6,687 nucleotides of DNA from CBHWET01 sp966112985 (lineage in GTDB: Bacteria > Verrucomicrobiota > Verrucomicrobiia > Limisphaerales > JACDHS01). The number at the start of each line of letters is the position of its first letter. Position 1 is the first letter of the stretch. Below are positions 1-5,262 of this stretch, piece by piece. The stretch covers positions 1-6,687 of the forward strand of contig CBHWET010000293.1 in the NCBI GenBank assembly GCA_966112985.1, given 5' to 3'. The position numbers and the translations under genes are program-made. The notes beneath the pieces were generated by a model, which saw nothing but the letters and a program-made list of their open reading frames with translations, was not told the DNA's origin and searched no databases.

Positions 1-378
1 CTCTTTAAAAAACAGGAAGGAATCGAGCGGATCATCGAATCAAAGGATTTTGAAAAATATGGATACCCATCGCCCGAGGACAACCCGAGTATGGCCGATT
101 TGGTTTTAGTGGGAAAAGATGGCTATAGCTTTTCATCGGCAGAAACATATGAACCCGTGATCCCGGCTCACGAACATACCCGGGGCGCTCATGGATACCT
201 TTCGACCAATCCCAAAATGAACGCATTGTTCATCGCCACGGGTGCCGACATTGCGCAAGGCAAGAAAATTGGGATGATCAACAACGTTGATATAGCACCA
301 ACAGTTGCGCACCTTCTCGGACAGGAGTTCGATAGAGCCGAAGGAAAAGTTTTGAAGGAGATTTTGCGCAGCAAATGA
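1..378 (+). CDS. Alkaline-phosphatase-superfamily phosphodiesterase / nucleotide pyrophosphatase, C-terminal part
   Basis: The frame is open from the first base and ends with TGA at 376-378, giving the last 125 residues of a protein whose N-terminal part lies outside the window. The segment RGAHGY (His64 of the fragment) resembles the C-terminal zinc-binding His motif of the nucleotide pyrophosphatase/phosphodiesterase (NPP) branch of the alkaline phosphatase superfamily. It is followed by the typical tail: a strand with ALFIATG, then NVDIAPTVAHLLG about 20 residues from the end. In this family two metal ions position a Thr or Ser nucleophile that hydrolyses phosphodiester or phosphomonoester bonds, usually outside the cytoplasm. 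The nucleophile and the other metal ligands would lie upstream, so activity and substrate cannot be judged. An 86-bp gap separates it from the next gene, with no clear terminator hairpin, so co-transcription is possible but there is no functional link. Family assignment is fairly sure, substrate unknown. Confidence 0.82.
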   Translation, partial: LFKKQEGIERIIESKDFEKYGYPSPEDNPSMADLVLVGKDGYSFSSAETYEPVIPAHEHTRGAHGYLSTNPKMNALFIATGADIAQGKKIGMINNVDIAPTVAHLLGQEFDRAEGKVLKEILRSK

Positions 379-464
379 CGACCTCACCATTTGCTCTTAG
401 GGGAAAAGATGATAACGTACCCGTCGAATAGGCGTTACAAGGAATCGTCTAATCTAATGCAGGT

Positions 465-947
465 ATGAAAAGGTTTATTCTCTCAACGATGGTGGCTGCT
501 TCCGTCGCTTTTTCTGCGAATGCGCAGCTTTTTACTCCTGAATCCGTCACCGGCGCAGCGTTTGGTGCCTTGGCTGGCGGCATCATTGGACATAACACCG
601 GCAGCGGTCATACAGCGGAAGGCGCGGGTATTGGCGCGGGGGTTGGATTACTCCTCGGCTCAATGGTTCACCAGGACCGGGTTGATCGTGGCTACTACTC
701 CGCGCCTGCGTATGGATACTCCGGCTCGTATTATTATGGCCCGCGATATTACAGTCATTTTCATCACAGGGGATATTACGGTTGGCATCGGCCGTTAATC
801 GTGGGAAGCACATATGTGCCAGTTCCCGTAGTGGCACAGACGCAACCCGCACCCGCACCGGCCCCGCCACAGCAGGTCACTATTATTAACAATTACTACA
901 ACAACAGCACACCCATGAGCAGCGCCAACGCGATGTTCGGCCGGTGA
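465..947 (+). CDS. Secreted glycine-zipper protein
   Basis: A 160-residue protein. The start is fixed by a good signal peptide: MKRF, a hydrophobic stretch to about residue 18, and a likely signal peptidase I site ANA|Q after residue 20. There is no lipobox. Residues 29-68 form two glycine-zipper helices (GxxxG spacing at G30, G34, G38, G42, then G53 to G65), the pattern of YMGG-like/17-kDa-antigen-type domains that pack in or against a membrane. Residues 77-108 are extremely rich in Tyr, Gly and His. After a short hydrophobic strand (about 111-124) come an Ala/Pro linker (PAPAPAPAPP) and an Asn/Tyr-rich end (TIINNYYNN). It is probably an envelope protein, but I do not know its function. No Shine-Dalgarno sits at normal spacing. 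It lies 34 bp before the lpoB-like gene in the same direction, so it may belong to the same transcription unit. Confidence 0.85.
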   Translation: MKRFILSTMVAASVAFSANAQLFTPESVTGAAFGALAGGIIGHNTGSGHTAEGAGIGAGVGLLLGSMVHQDRVDRGYYSAPAYGYSGSYYYGPRYYSHFHHRGYYGWHRPLIVGSTYVPVPVVAQTQPAPAPAPPQQVTIINNYYNNSTPMSSANAMFGR

Positions 948-981
948 ACAAAATCTCATACACATTGTCCCTTCTTAGCCT

Positions 982-1617
982 ATGAATTCTGTTTCGAAAC
1001 GTATCCTTAGCTCTGTCTCGGTCTTGACCGTTGGCGCGATTCTCGCAGGTTGCGCATCGTCAGGTGTGCATAATCCCTCTGGCGTTCCGGTTACCGAAAT
1101 GCGTCCTGACGAACGTGGCTTTGTGGCCGGTACCGGCGTTGAATCTCAAGACCTCGTCGCGGTGACGGACAAAATGGCGCGCAGTATCCTGAGCGTGCCG
1201 GAAATCGCCAGAGCCCAGGGAACGCCGCGCATTGTTCTGGAGCCGGTGCAGAACGATACGCGTTTCCCCATCAATAAAGACATTTTTCTTACTCGGATTC
1301 GCACGCAGCTGAATTCCAAGGCGATGAATAAAGTGCGTTTTCTCGCACGGGAACAGATGAAGACGCTCGAACGCGAACGTGAACTGAAACAGAGCGGCCA
1401 AGTGACCAGCAGCAGCGATCCACGCGTTAATGAGTTCAAGGGCGCCGACTTTTTCCTGACCGGCAAACTGCAAGGCATGAGCACGCGCACCTCCAAAGGG
1501 ATGAGTGATTATGTTCTCTACAGCTTTCAACTCATCGACGCCCGAACCAGCGATATCGTTTGGGAAGATTCTGCTGAGATCAAGAAGCAAGGATTGGAAG
1601 ACGCAGCTTATCGCTAA
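982..1617 (+). CDS. lpoB: LpoB-like lipoprotein, putative penicillin-binding protein activator
   Basis: A 211-residue lipoprotein, close to the roughly 213 residues of E. coli LpoB. The signal peptide ends in a lipobox ILAGC with Cys24; the residue after it is Ala, so no Asp inner-membrane retention signal is present. A flexible stretch rich in Ser, Gly and Pro follows, then an alpha/beta domain from about residue 55. Recognisable family elements are the early strand IVLEPVQNDTRFPI, the segment DIFLTRIRTQL, the strand FFLTGKL, and the C-terminal SFQLIDARTSDIVWED. In E. coli, LpoB spans the periplasm from the outer membrane and activates the peptidoglycan synthase PBP1B; whether a matching PBP1B exists here cannot be seen. 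The assignment is strengthened by COG3014-like and YcfL-like genes directly downstream. The fold is shared with FlgO/CsgG-type proteins, so another envelope role remains possible. ATG 982 is the start that gives the signal peptide; no Shine-Dalgarno is evident. Confidence 0.8.
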   Translation: MNSVSKRILSSVSVLTVGAILAGCASSGVHNPSGVPVTEMRPDERGFVAGTGVESQDLVAVTDKMARSILSVPEIARAQGTPRIVLEPVQNDTRFPINKDIFLTRIRTQLNSKAMNKVRFLAREQMKTLERERELKQSGQVTSSSDPRVNEFKGADFFLTGKLQGMSTRTSKGMSDYVLYSFQLIDARTSDIVWEDSAEIKKQGLEDAAYR

Positions 1618-1631
1618 GATTCTCGCGCAGC

Positions 1632-2801
1632 ATGAAGTGGACGATTTCAATCAGCACGCTAGCGGTGTCTCTACTGCTGGCAGGATGCGCAACCACCAGC
1701 AACACCGGAACTTCCTCGGTCGCTGTTAATAACGCCTCCGGCTATCAGGGACCTGCGAAAGATAGAGTGCTGTGGCAGTATCGCAGTGCTGTCGACGCGA
1801 TGCGGCGCGGCGACTTTGCGCAGGCGAAGACATTGCTCGATGATGCGATCCTTTCGATTGGAGGAACAGTCGGGAAAGACAAAGCCGCTCGTCAGGCTCG
1901 TGGTTACTTTCACGCCGAATCGAAGAAGACGTTTATCGGCGAACCATATGAGCGCGTAATGGCTTACTATTATCGAGGCATTCTATACTGGATGGATGGG
2001 GAACCCGATAATGCCCGCGCTTGTTTCCGAAGTGCACAGTTTACTGACGCCGACACGCAGGCGAAAGAATACTCAGCCGACTACGTATTACTTGATTATC
2101 TCGATGGGCTTGCATCGACGAAACTTGCTGGTGATGGATCCGACGCACTACAGCGTGCAACGAAGGAAACGCGGTTTGCGAAACCTCCGGCTTATGACAA
2201 GGATTCAAACGTCCTATTCTTTGTGGAATTCGGCAATGGCCCACAAAAGTTTGCCACCGGCGAATTCGCGGAGGAGCTTCGGTTCAGGACGGAGCAATCG
2301 GCGGTTCGCGCCGCAGTGATCAAAGTAGATAATCAAACCGTCGCAGTCGGTCCGTACGACGACTTAAATTTTCAGGCAATCACTCGAGGCGGTCGAGTGA
2401 TGGACCATATTCTCGCCAACAAAGCTGTATTCAAGTCTGCGACGGATACGATTGGTAATGCGGGAATTATTAGCGGCGCGGTGCTTGCGTCACAACAAGG
2501 ACGCAACAGCAAAGCCGATGAAGTTGGCTTGGGATTATTGGCTTTTGGCGTCATTAACAAAATCGTTTCCAGCGCGGCAACACCTGCTGCCGACACGCGT
2601 TATTGGGACAATTTGCCGCAATATCTGAGTTTCGCCGCGACGAAACTCTCGCCCGGCGTTCACACCGTTACGGTTTTATTTACCGATGTTGCCGGTAATT
2701 CTCTTCCTTCTTTAACAAAGACTCTGACAATCAATGTGCCAGGTTCCGGAGACAAAGTTGTTTTTGTGAGCGACAAATCCTCAACACCACAAACGATATG
2801 A
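1632..2801 (+). CDS. COG3014-like TPR-containing lipoprotein
   Basis: A 389-residue protein of unknown function. The signal peptide ends in the lipobox LLAGC with Cys19 followed by Ala, indicating a lipoprotein probably sorted to the outer membrane. Two TPR-like helical repeats are visible: about residues 47-73 (WQYRSAVDAMRRGDFAQAK) and 103-137 (GEPYERVMAYYYRG, then DGEPDNARACFRSA). The GEPYERVM signature is what I recognise as typical of COG3014. After GNGPQK (about 201-206) comes a mixed domain, with a Gly/Ala-rich, possibly membrane-interacting stretch near 275-310. A C-terminal beta-rich part starts at DTRYWDNLPQYL (about 321) and contains PGVHTVTVLF. It starts 14 bp after the lpoB-like stop, and its TGA overlaps the ATG of the next gene (ATGA at 2798-2801), so translational coupling is likely. 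The role is inferred only from context: an envelope factor working with LpoB-like and YcfL-like lipoproteins. Confidence 0.82.
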   Translation: MKWTISISTLAVSLLLAGCATTSNTGTSSVAVNNASGYQGPAKDRVLWQYRSAVDAMRRGDFAQAKTLLDDAILSIGGTVGKDKAARQARGYFHAESKKTFIGEPYERVMAYYYRGILYWMDGEPDNARACFRSAQFTDADTQAKEYSADYVLLDYLDGLASTKLAGDGSDALQRATKETRFAKPPAYDKDSNVLFFVEFGNGPQKFATGEFAEELRFRTEQSAVRAAVIKVDNQTVAVGPYDDLNFQAITRGGRVMDHILANKAVFKSATDTIGNAGIISGAVLASQQGRNSKADEVGLGLLAFGVINKIVSSAATPAADTRYWDNLPQYLSFAATKLSPGVHTVTVLFTDVAGNSLPSLTKTLTINVPGSGDKVVFVSDKSSTPQTI

Positions 2802-3262
2802 AAATTAAGATCAGTTTAGCTGCCATTGCCGTGCTCGGTTTAACTCTGACCGGCTGCATGGAAGTGCACGAAAAGGCAATTAACACGCACGAAGCTGTTG
2901 TGACCGGCCATCCCGGTGGAGCTTATCTGCCGAAGAACACCACACGTTATGCGTTTGAGCAGACAAATCCGTTTGTGCTCATGGACAAAAACGTTGAACA
3001 CTCTGTGACCTGCACGGAAATTCAGCGTGGCACCACCGCCGACGGTCGCTTGCAGGTCGTGGCAAATGTTCGCAACCGCGAAAATCGACGCATCCAAGTT
3101 CAAATCAACTGCGTGTTCAAAGACGAACAAGGTTTTTCAACTGGTGATGAAACTCCATGGGAGAATCTTATTCTGACGGAGAACGCGCAGGAATCGGTCC
3201 GTTTTGTCGCAATGAATGACAAGGCAAAGAACTTCACGATCCGCGTCCGCGAAGCACATTAG
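2798..3262 (+). CDS. ycfL: YcfL-like (DUF1425) lipoprotein
   Basis: A 154-residue lipoprotein with a short signal peptide and lipobox LTGC (Cys20, followed by Met). The mature part is predicted all-beta. The segments NPFVLMDKNVE, the strand GRLQVVANVRNRENRRIQVQ, and the end PWENLILTENAQESVRFVA leading to FTIRVREAH match what I know of the YcfL/DUF1425 family, whose core is a fibronectin-like beta sandwich. Three Cys residues occur: the lipidated Cys20, and two in the mature part (VTCTE and QINCVF) that could form a periplasmic disulfide. In E. coli ycfL lies directly next to lpoB, so the grouping here supports both calls. The ATG overlaps the upstream stop by 4 bp and no Shine-Dalgarno precedes it, so its translation probably depends on ribosomes finishing the COG3014-like gene. 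The biochemical function of the family is not established to my knowledge. Confidence 0.78.
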   Translation: MKIKISLAAIAVLGLTLTGCMEVHEKAINTHEAVVTGHPGGAYLPKNTTRYAFEQTNPFVLMDKNVEHSVTCTEIQRGTTADGRLQVVANVRNRENRRIQVQINCVFKDEQGFSTGDETPWENLILTENAQESVRFVAMNDKAKNFTIRVREAH

Positions 3263-3264
3263 TC

Positions 3265-3293
3265 GCGACAATCTAAACCGACGGTCTTATATT
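3265..3293 (+). promoter_or_regulatory. Candidate sigma-70-type promoter for the small downstream ORF
   Basis: GCGACA at 3265-3270 (4 of 6 with TTGACA) and TATATT at 3288-3293 (5 of 6 with TATAAT) are separated by a 17-bp spacer. Transcription would begin near 3300, only about three bases before the ATG at 3303, giving a leaderless or nearly leaderless message. It lies in the 40-bp gap after the ycfL-like stop. This is a consensus match by eye only, and promoter consensus in this lineage is unknown. Confidence 0.33.
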
Positions 3294-3302
3294 CCCGGTG
3301 TG

Positions 3303-3521
3303 ATGAACGCCATCATGCCGCCGGGAAATCCTTTTAAGGCTGCACGCGAAAAACTGACGCGAGAACTATTTGCAGCGCACTCATACGAGCTCGAACAACT
3401 CTCCTTTTGGAAGCGGCGACGACGTGAGGCGGCCCTGCGACGCGAAGTTGAGGTGAGACTGGCAAAGCAATTTCCGAATTACCCTGCTACTTTGGGCGGG
3501 CCGGTTTGCTGGGGCCGATAA
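3303..3521 (+). CDS. Small basic hypothetical protein
   Basis: A possible 72-residue protein that I do not recognise. The frame also runs open upstream into the ycfL-like gene, but ATG 3303 is the first start outside it and sits just after a promoter-like element. There is no signal peptide or membrane segment. Residues 11-55 are strongly charged and probably one or two amphipathic helices (FKAAREKLTREL, then FWKRRRREAALRREVEVRL), with the basic cluster KRRRR at 37-41. A short tail contains Pro, Gly and one Cys. Such a shape could bind nucleic acid or another protein, but nothing specific supports that. There is no Shine-Dalgarno. It is the last plus-strand candidate gene before the convergent gap. 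It could be a chance ORF; a comparison with close relatives for conservation would decide. Confidence 0.42.
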   Translation: MNAIMPPGNPFKAAREKLTRELFAAHSYELEQLSFWKRRRREAALRREVEVRLAKQFPNYPATLGGPVCWGR

Positions 3522-3588
3522 CCATCTGCAGTTCGTCGTCAAGCCCCTGCTTTTCGAATCTGGTTGGGCTCGCGAAACTGACTTTTAA

Positions 3589-3607
3589 GGCAAAAGTTCG
3601 TTTTGCC
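3589..3607 (+). terminator. Perfect hairpin, possible terminator of the plus-strand unit
   Basis: GGCAAAA (3589-3595) and TTTTGCC (3601-3607) pair perfectly across the 5-nt loop GTTCG, 67 bp after the small ORF's stop. The stem is only 7 bp and no T-run follows on either strand, so it is not a textbook intrinsic terminator. It could protect a 3' end or act with a termination factor. Confidence 0.35.
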
Positions 3608-3684
3608 GTGGCAGAAAACCTCTCCATTATGGCCGAACCCAAAGCTCCCGCCGCGACGAAAGCGTCTTTTATGGCCTAACTATG

Positions 3685-3700
3685 TTTCGCGACCGCGAAA
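3685..3700. repeat. Short perfect inverted repeat upstream of the array
   Basis: TTTCGCG (3685-3691) and CGCGAAA (3694-3700) are perfect complements with a 2-nt centre. The TTT, CGCG and AAA composition is like the array palindrome, but it lies 66 bp before the first clear unit and is out of the 42-bp phase. It may be a separate hairpin or a diverged relative. Confidence 0.45.
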
Positions 3701-3913
3701 ATGTAGGCTATACGCAGAAATCATCGTTCGCCACGGTCGCCAACTCGCCTTTTACGCGTAAAGAATGATTTCGGACGACCGGAAAACCGTCCTTTACGCG
3801 AAATATTGGATTTTCCGTGATTGGGAAGGTGCCCTTTGCGCGTAAAGAGCACTTTTCTATGACCGGGAAGTCGTCCTTTACACGTAAAGGGCAACTTTCC
3901 GGGCTGGGGAACA

Positions 3914-3934
3914 TGCCCTTTACCGTAAAGGGCA
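3914..3934. repeat. Array unit with perfect 10-bp stem
   Basis: TGCCCTTTAC (3914-3923) and GTAAAGGGCA (3925-3934) are exact reverse complements around a single central C. This unit has lost one base at the palindrome centre, which explains the 41-bp step to the next unit, yet the pairing arms are intact. Confidence 0.8.
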
Positions 3935-3951
3935 CTTTTCCGGCGTCCGGC

Positions 3952-3979
3952 AACCGCTCTTTACGCGTAAAGGGCGGTT
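3952..3979. repeat. Array unit with 14-bp arms (AACCGC/GCGGTT flanks)
   Basis: Left arm 3952-3965 and right arm 3966-3979 pair with only one T-G mismatch (a wobble in RNA). The core is TTTACGCGTAAA and the outer flanks are AACCGC and GCGGTT. Directly after it, TCGGC (3982-3986), ATC and GCCGA (3990-3994) form the inter-palindrome stem. Confidence 0.8.
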
Positions 3980-3993
3980 TTTCGGCATCGCCG

Positions 3994-4021
3994 AGGTGCT
4001 CTTTACGCGTAAAGGGCACCT
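3994..4021. repeat. Array unit with 14-bp arms (AGGTGC/GCACCT flanks)
   Basis: Left arm 3994-4007 and right arm 4008-4021 pair with one T-G mismatch at the same place as in the preceding unit. The outer flanks AGGTGC and GCACCT differ from that unit at three paired positions on both sides, so pairing is kept. It abuts the next stem TTTCCC (4021-4026), ATGAC, GGGAAA (4032-4037) back to back. Confidence 0.8.
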
Positions 4022-4187
4022 TTCCCATGACGGGAAAACGAAGAATTTGCGTAAAGGATGGTTTTCCGATGCCACGAAAAGGCCAAGAAGTGCCGATTCC
4101 TGGGCTCCCGTCCGTGTTAATTTCCTGAGGGACGAAGCACTTGCACAGCACGTATGGAGGGGTGGCGACCAACCGGCAGGGGAACGA

Positions 4188-4211
4188 GCGATTCGCTGGA
4201 GTGCGAATCGC
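4188..4211 (-). terminator. Perfect hairpin just downstream of htpX
   Basis: GCGATTCGC (4188-4196) and GCGAATCGC (4203-4211) are perfect 9-bp complements around a 6-nt loop TGGAGT, 12 bp beyond the htpX stop. One mismatch further out, two more pairs are possible. On the minus strand no T-run follows, so it is a terminator-like or 3'-end-stabilising hairpin, not a canonical intrinsic terminator. The interval 4081-4187 between the array and this hairpin shows nothing I recognise. Confidence 0.5.
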
Positions 4212-4223
4212 CCGCGACGGTAA

Positions 4224-5144
4224 CTAAGCCGCCTGTTCCAAACGCGCAATCCGCTCTTCCAATGGCGGATGCGACATGAACAAACGGATAAAACCTTTTG
4301 GCGGCGAACTGATCTTCAACGTCTGCATACTCGGCGCACTGTCGCCAGCGGCTGCATGTTCATGGGTCCGTTGGAGTGCCCGCAGAGCGCTGATCATGTT
4401 ACTACGCCCGGCATATTGCGCGCCACCGGCGTCGGCGCGAAATTCGCGCCATCGCGAAAACCACATAACGACGAGCGAACCAAGGATCATGAATACGACT
4501 TCGAAGACCTGGATCATCAGATATTGGACAAAGTAATTTCCGCCACGGTCATCATCGCGCGAACGTCCCTGGCTCAGCGCAAAAGCAAGCACGCGCGCAA
4601 GGAACATGGCAAATGCGTTTACCACGCCTTGCAGTAGTGTCATTGTTACCATGTCGCCGTTCGCAATGTGTGCGATCTCGTGACCAAGCACGCCCTCGAC
4701 CTGCTCGCGATCCATTGCATGCAACAGCCCTGTAGAAACCGCTACCAAAGAACGGGACTTTGAAGGACCCGTGGCAAACGCATTCACTTCGGGTGATTCG
4801 TAAATACCAACTTCGGGCATCGTCGTGAGTCCCGCATTTTGCGCCAGCGTATAAACGGTTTGCACCAGGTCACGTAAATTGGGGTCACTCGTTTGCGGGT
4901 CGATGACATGAACACCCATGAACCACTTCGCCATCATGCGAGAGATCGCGAGCGATATAAATGCCCCTCCCATGCCCCAGATGAAGCAGAAAACCATGAG
5001 AGTGCCCATGTCGAATCGCCGATAACGGGGCGGGAGGTGAAACACGTGGAGCAGTCCCCAGACGACCGCCGACAACGTGACCATCACGAGAAGGTTCACC
5101 ATCAGGAACAGAAAGATCCGTTTACTGACCTGCAACATTTTCAT
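4224..5144 (-). CDS. htpX: HtpX-type membrane zinc metalloprotease (M48)
   Basis: A 306-residue inner-membrane protease (E. coli HtpX is 293), starting at ATG 5144 and ending with TAG at 4224-4226. Two N-terminal membrane segments (about residues 9-33 and 47-70) precede the catalytic region. NAFATGPSKSRSLVAVSTGLL leads into the zinc motif HEIAH (His155, Glu156, His159); the third zinc ligand is the Glu of SRWREFRAD (about Glu234), and the conserved C-terminal signature SHPPLEERIARL is present. Two further hydrophobic stretches (about 168-190 and 206-229) lie between them. Every key residue is intact. HtpX family members degrade damaged or misassembled membrane proteins at the cytoplasmic face and are often part of envelope stress responses, overlapping with FtsH. 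An in-frame TTG at 5150 would add two residues, but GGAGA lies immediately against it and six bases before ATG 5144, so the ATG is preferred. It is downstream of the SLC13-type gene on the same strand with a 118-bp gap. Confidence 0.96.
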   Translation of the reverse strand: MKMLQVSKRIFLFLMVNLLVMVTLSAVVWGLLHVFHLPPRYRRFDMGTLMVFCFIWGMGGAFISLAISRMMAKWFMGVHVIDPQTSDPNLRDLVQTVYTLAQNAGLTTMPEVGIYESPEVNAFATGPSKSRSLVAVSTGLLHAMDREQVEGVLGHEIAHIANGDMVTMTLLQGVVNAFAMFLARVLAFALSQGRSRDDDRGGNYFVQYLMIQVFEVVFMILGSLVVMWFSRWREFRADAGGAQYAGRSNMISALRALQRTHEHAAAGDSAPSMQTLKISSPPKGFIRLFMSHPPLEERIARLEQAA

Positions 5145-5150
5145 AATCAA

Positions 5151-5155
5151 TCTCC
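5151..5155 (-). promoter_or_regulatory. Ribosome binding site that decides the htpX start
   Basis: GGAGA on the minus strand lies six bases before ATG 5144, a normal Shine-Dalgarno distance, and directly abuts the alternative TTG at 5150. This supports the ATG. It is the only convincing Shine-Dalgarno in the window. Confidence 0.75.
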
Positions 5156-5159
5156 GCGC

Positions 5160-5187
5160 AATATTCTGCTAGTTGGACGCAAATCAA
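5160..5187 (-). promoter_or_regulatory. Weak candidate promoter for htpX
   Basis: On the minus strand TTGATT (5187-5182) and AATATT (5165-5160) are spaced by 16 bp. Transcription would start near 5153, almost at the ribosome site, which is uncomfortably close. The gene may be transcribed from further up or together with the permease gene. I saw no heat-shock (sigma-32) type element. Confidence 0.2.
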
Positions 5188-5262
5188 CCGAAACCGTTCG
5201 ATTGTTTAGCCACCGTGAGGCGCATTGTGCATGTCCCGGTAAAAAGCGAAAGTGGATTTGAT

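Larger units (their letters stand above)
3522..3708. other. Non-coding stretch between the small ORF and the palindrome array
   Basis: No convincing gene is present. The only complete short plus-strand frame I noticed, ATG at 3629, is 16 codons with no ribosome site. Two perfect hairpins are listed separately (3589-3607, 3685-3700). The 12-mer TTATGGCCGAAC at 3627 recurs with one change at 3669, exactly 42 bp later, the same period as the array that follows, so very degenerate array units may reach back into this region. Confidence 0.5.
3709..4080. repeat. Tandem array of 42-bp units built on the palindrome TTTACGCGTAAA
   Basis: Eight clear units begin at 3751, 3793, 3835, 3877, 3919, 3960, 4002 and 4046, with intervals of 42, 42, 42, 42, 41, 42 and 44. 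The units at 3751, 3960 and 4002 carry the perfect 12-bp palindrome TTTACGCGTAAA. The others have one substitution (3835, 3877), one missing base (3793, 3919) or a change plus shortening (4046). A ninth, degenerate unit at 3709 matches 9 of 12 and lies exactly one period upstream. Each palindrome is usually extended by C and G and then by unit-specific flanks that pair with each other. The middle of each unit tends to hold a second inverted repeat of the form TTTTCC...GGGAAA with a variable stem. The period is four B-DNA turns, so the sites would lie on one face of the helix. The array sits tail-to-tail between convergent genes. It is not a CRISPR, because the intervals are related to each other. 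Function unknown: structured RNA, transcription barrier, protein-binding array or REP-like element are all compatible. Confidence 0.9.

Noticed and set aside
1060..1650. 196-codon antisense ORF opposite the lpoB-like gene
   Set aside because: The sense frame has a lipobox and family motifs. The antisense translation has no recognisable feature and covers nearly the same interval.
3216..3302. Longer version of the small ORF beginning inside the ycfL-like gene
   Set aside because: It would overlap the well-supported ycfL-like C-terminus by 47 bp in another frame. The start at 3303 avoids this.
3629..3679. 16-codon ORF starting ATGGCCGAA
   Set aside because: Too short, no ribosome site, and no independent support. 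Its ends coincide with the 42-bp echo repeat.
3709..4080. CRISPR array
   Set aside because: The intervals between palindromes are related to each other and contain their own inverted repeat, the repeat core is only 12-14 bp, and no cas-like gene is present.
3708..4249. Minus-strand and plus-strand ORFs of 103-154 codons across the array as real genes
   Set aside because: They arise on both strands from a palindromic unit whose length is a multiple of three. The frame switches at an internal base loss, no ribosome sites are seen, and the longest overlaps no recognisable domain.
5144..5150. TTG at 5150 as the htpX start
   Set aside because: The GGAGA site would directly touch it. ATG 5144 has proper spacing.
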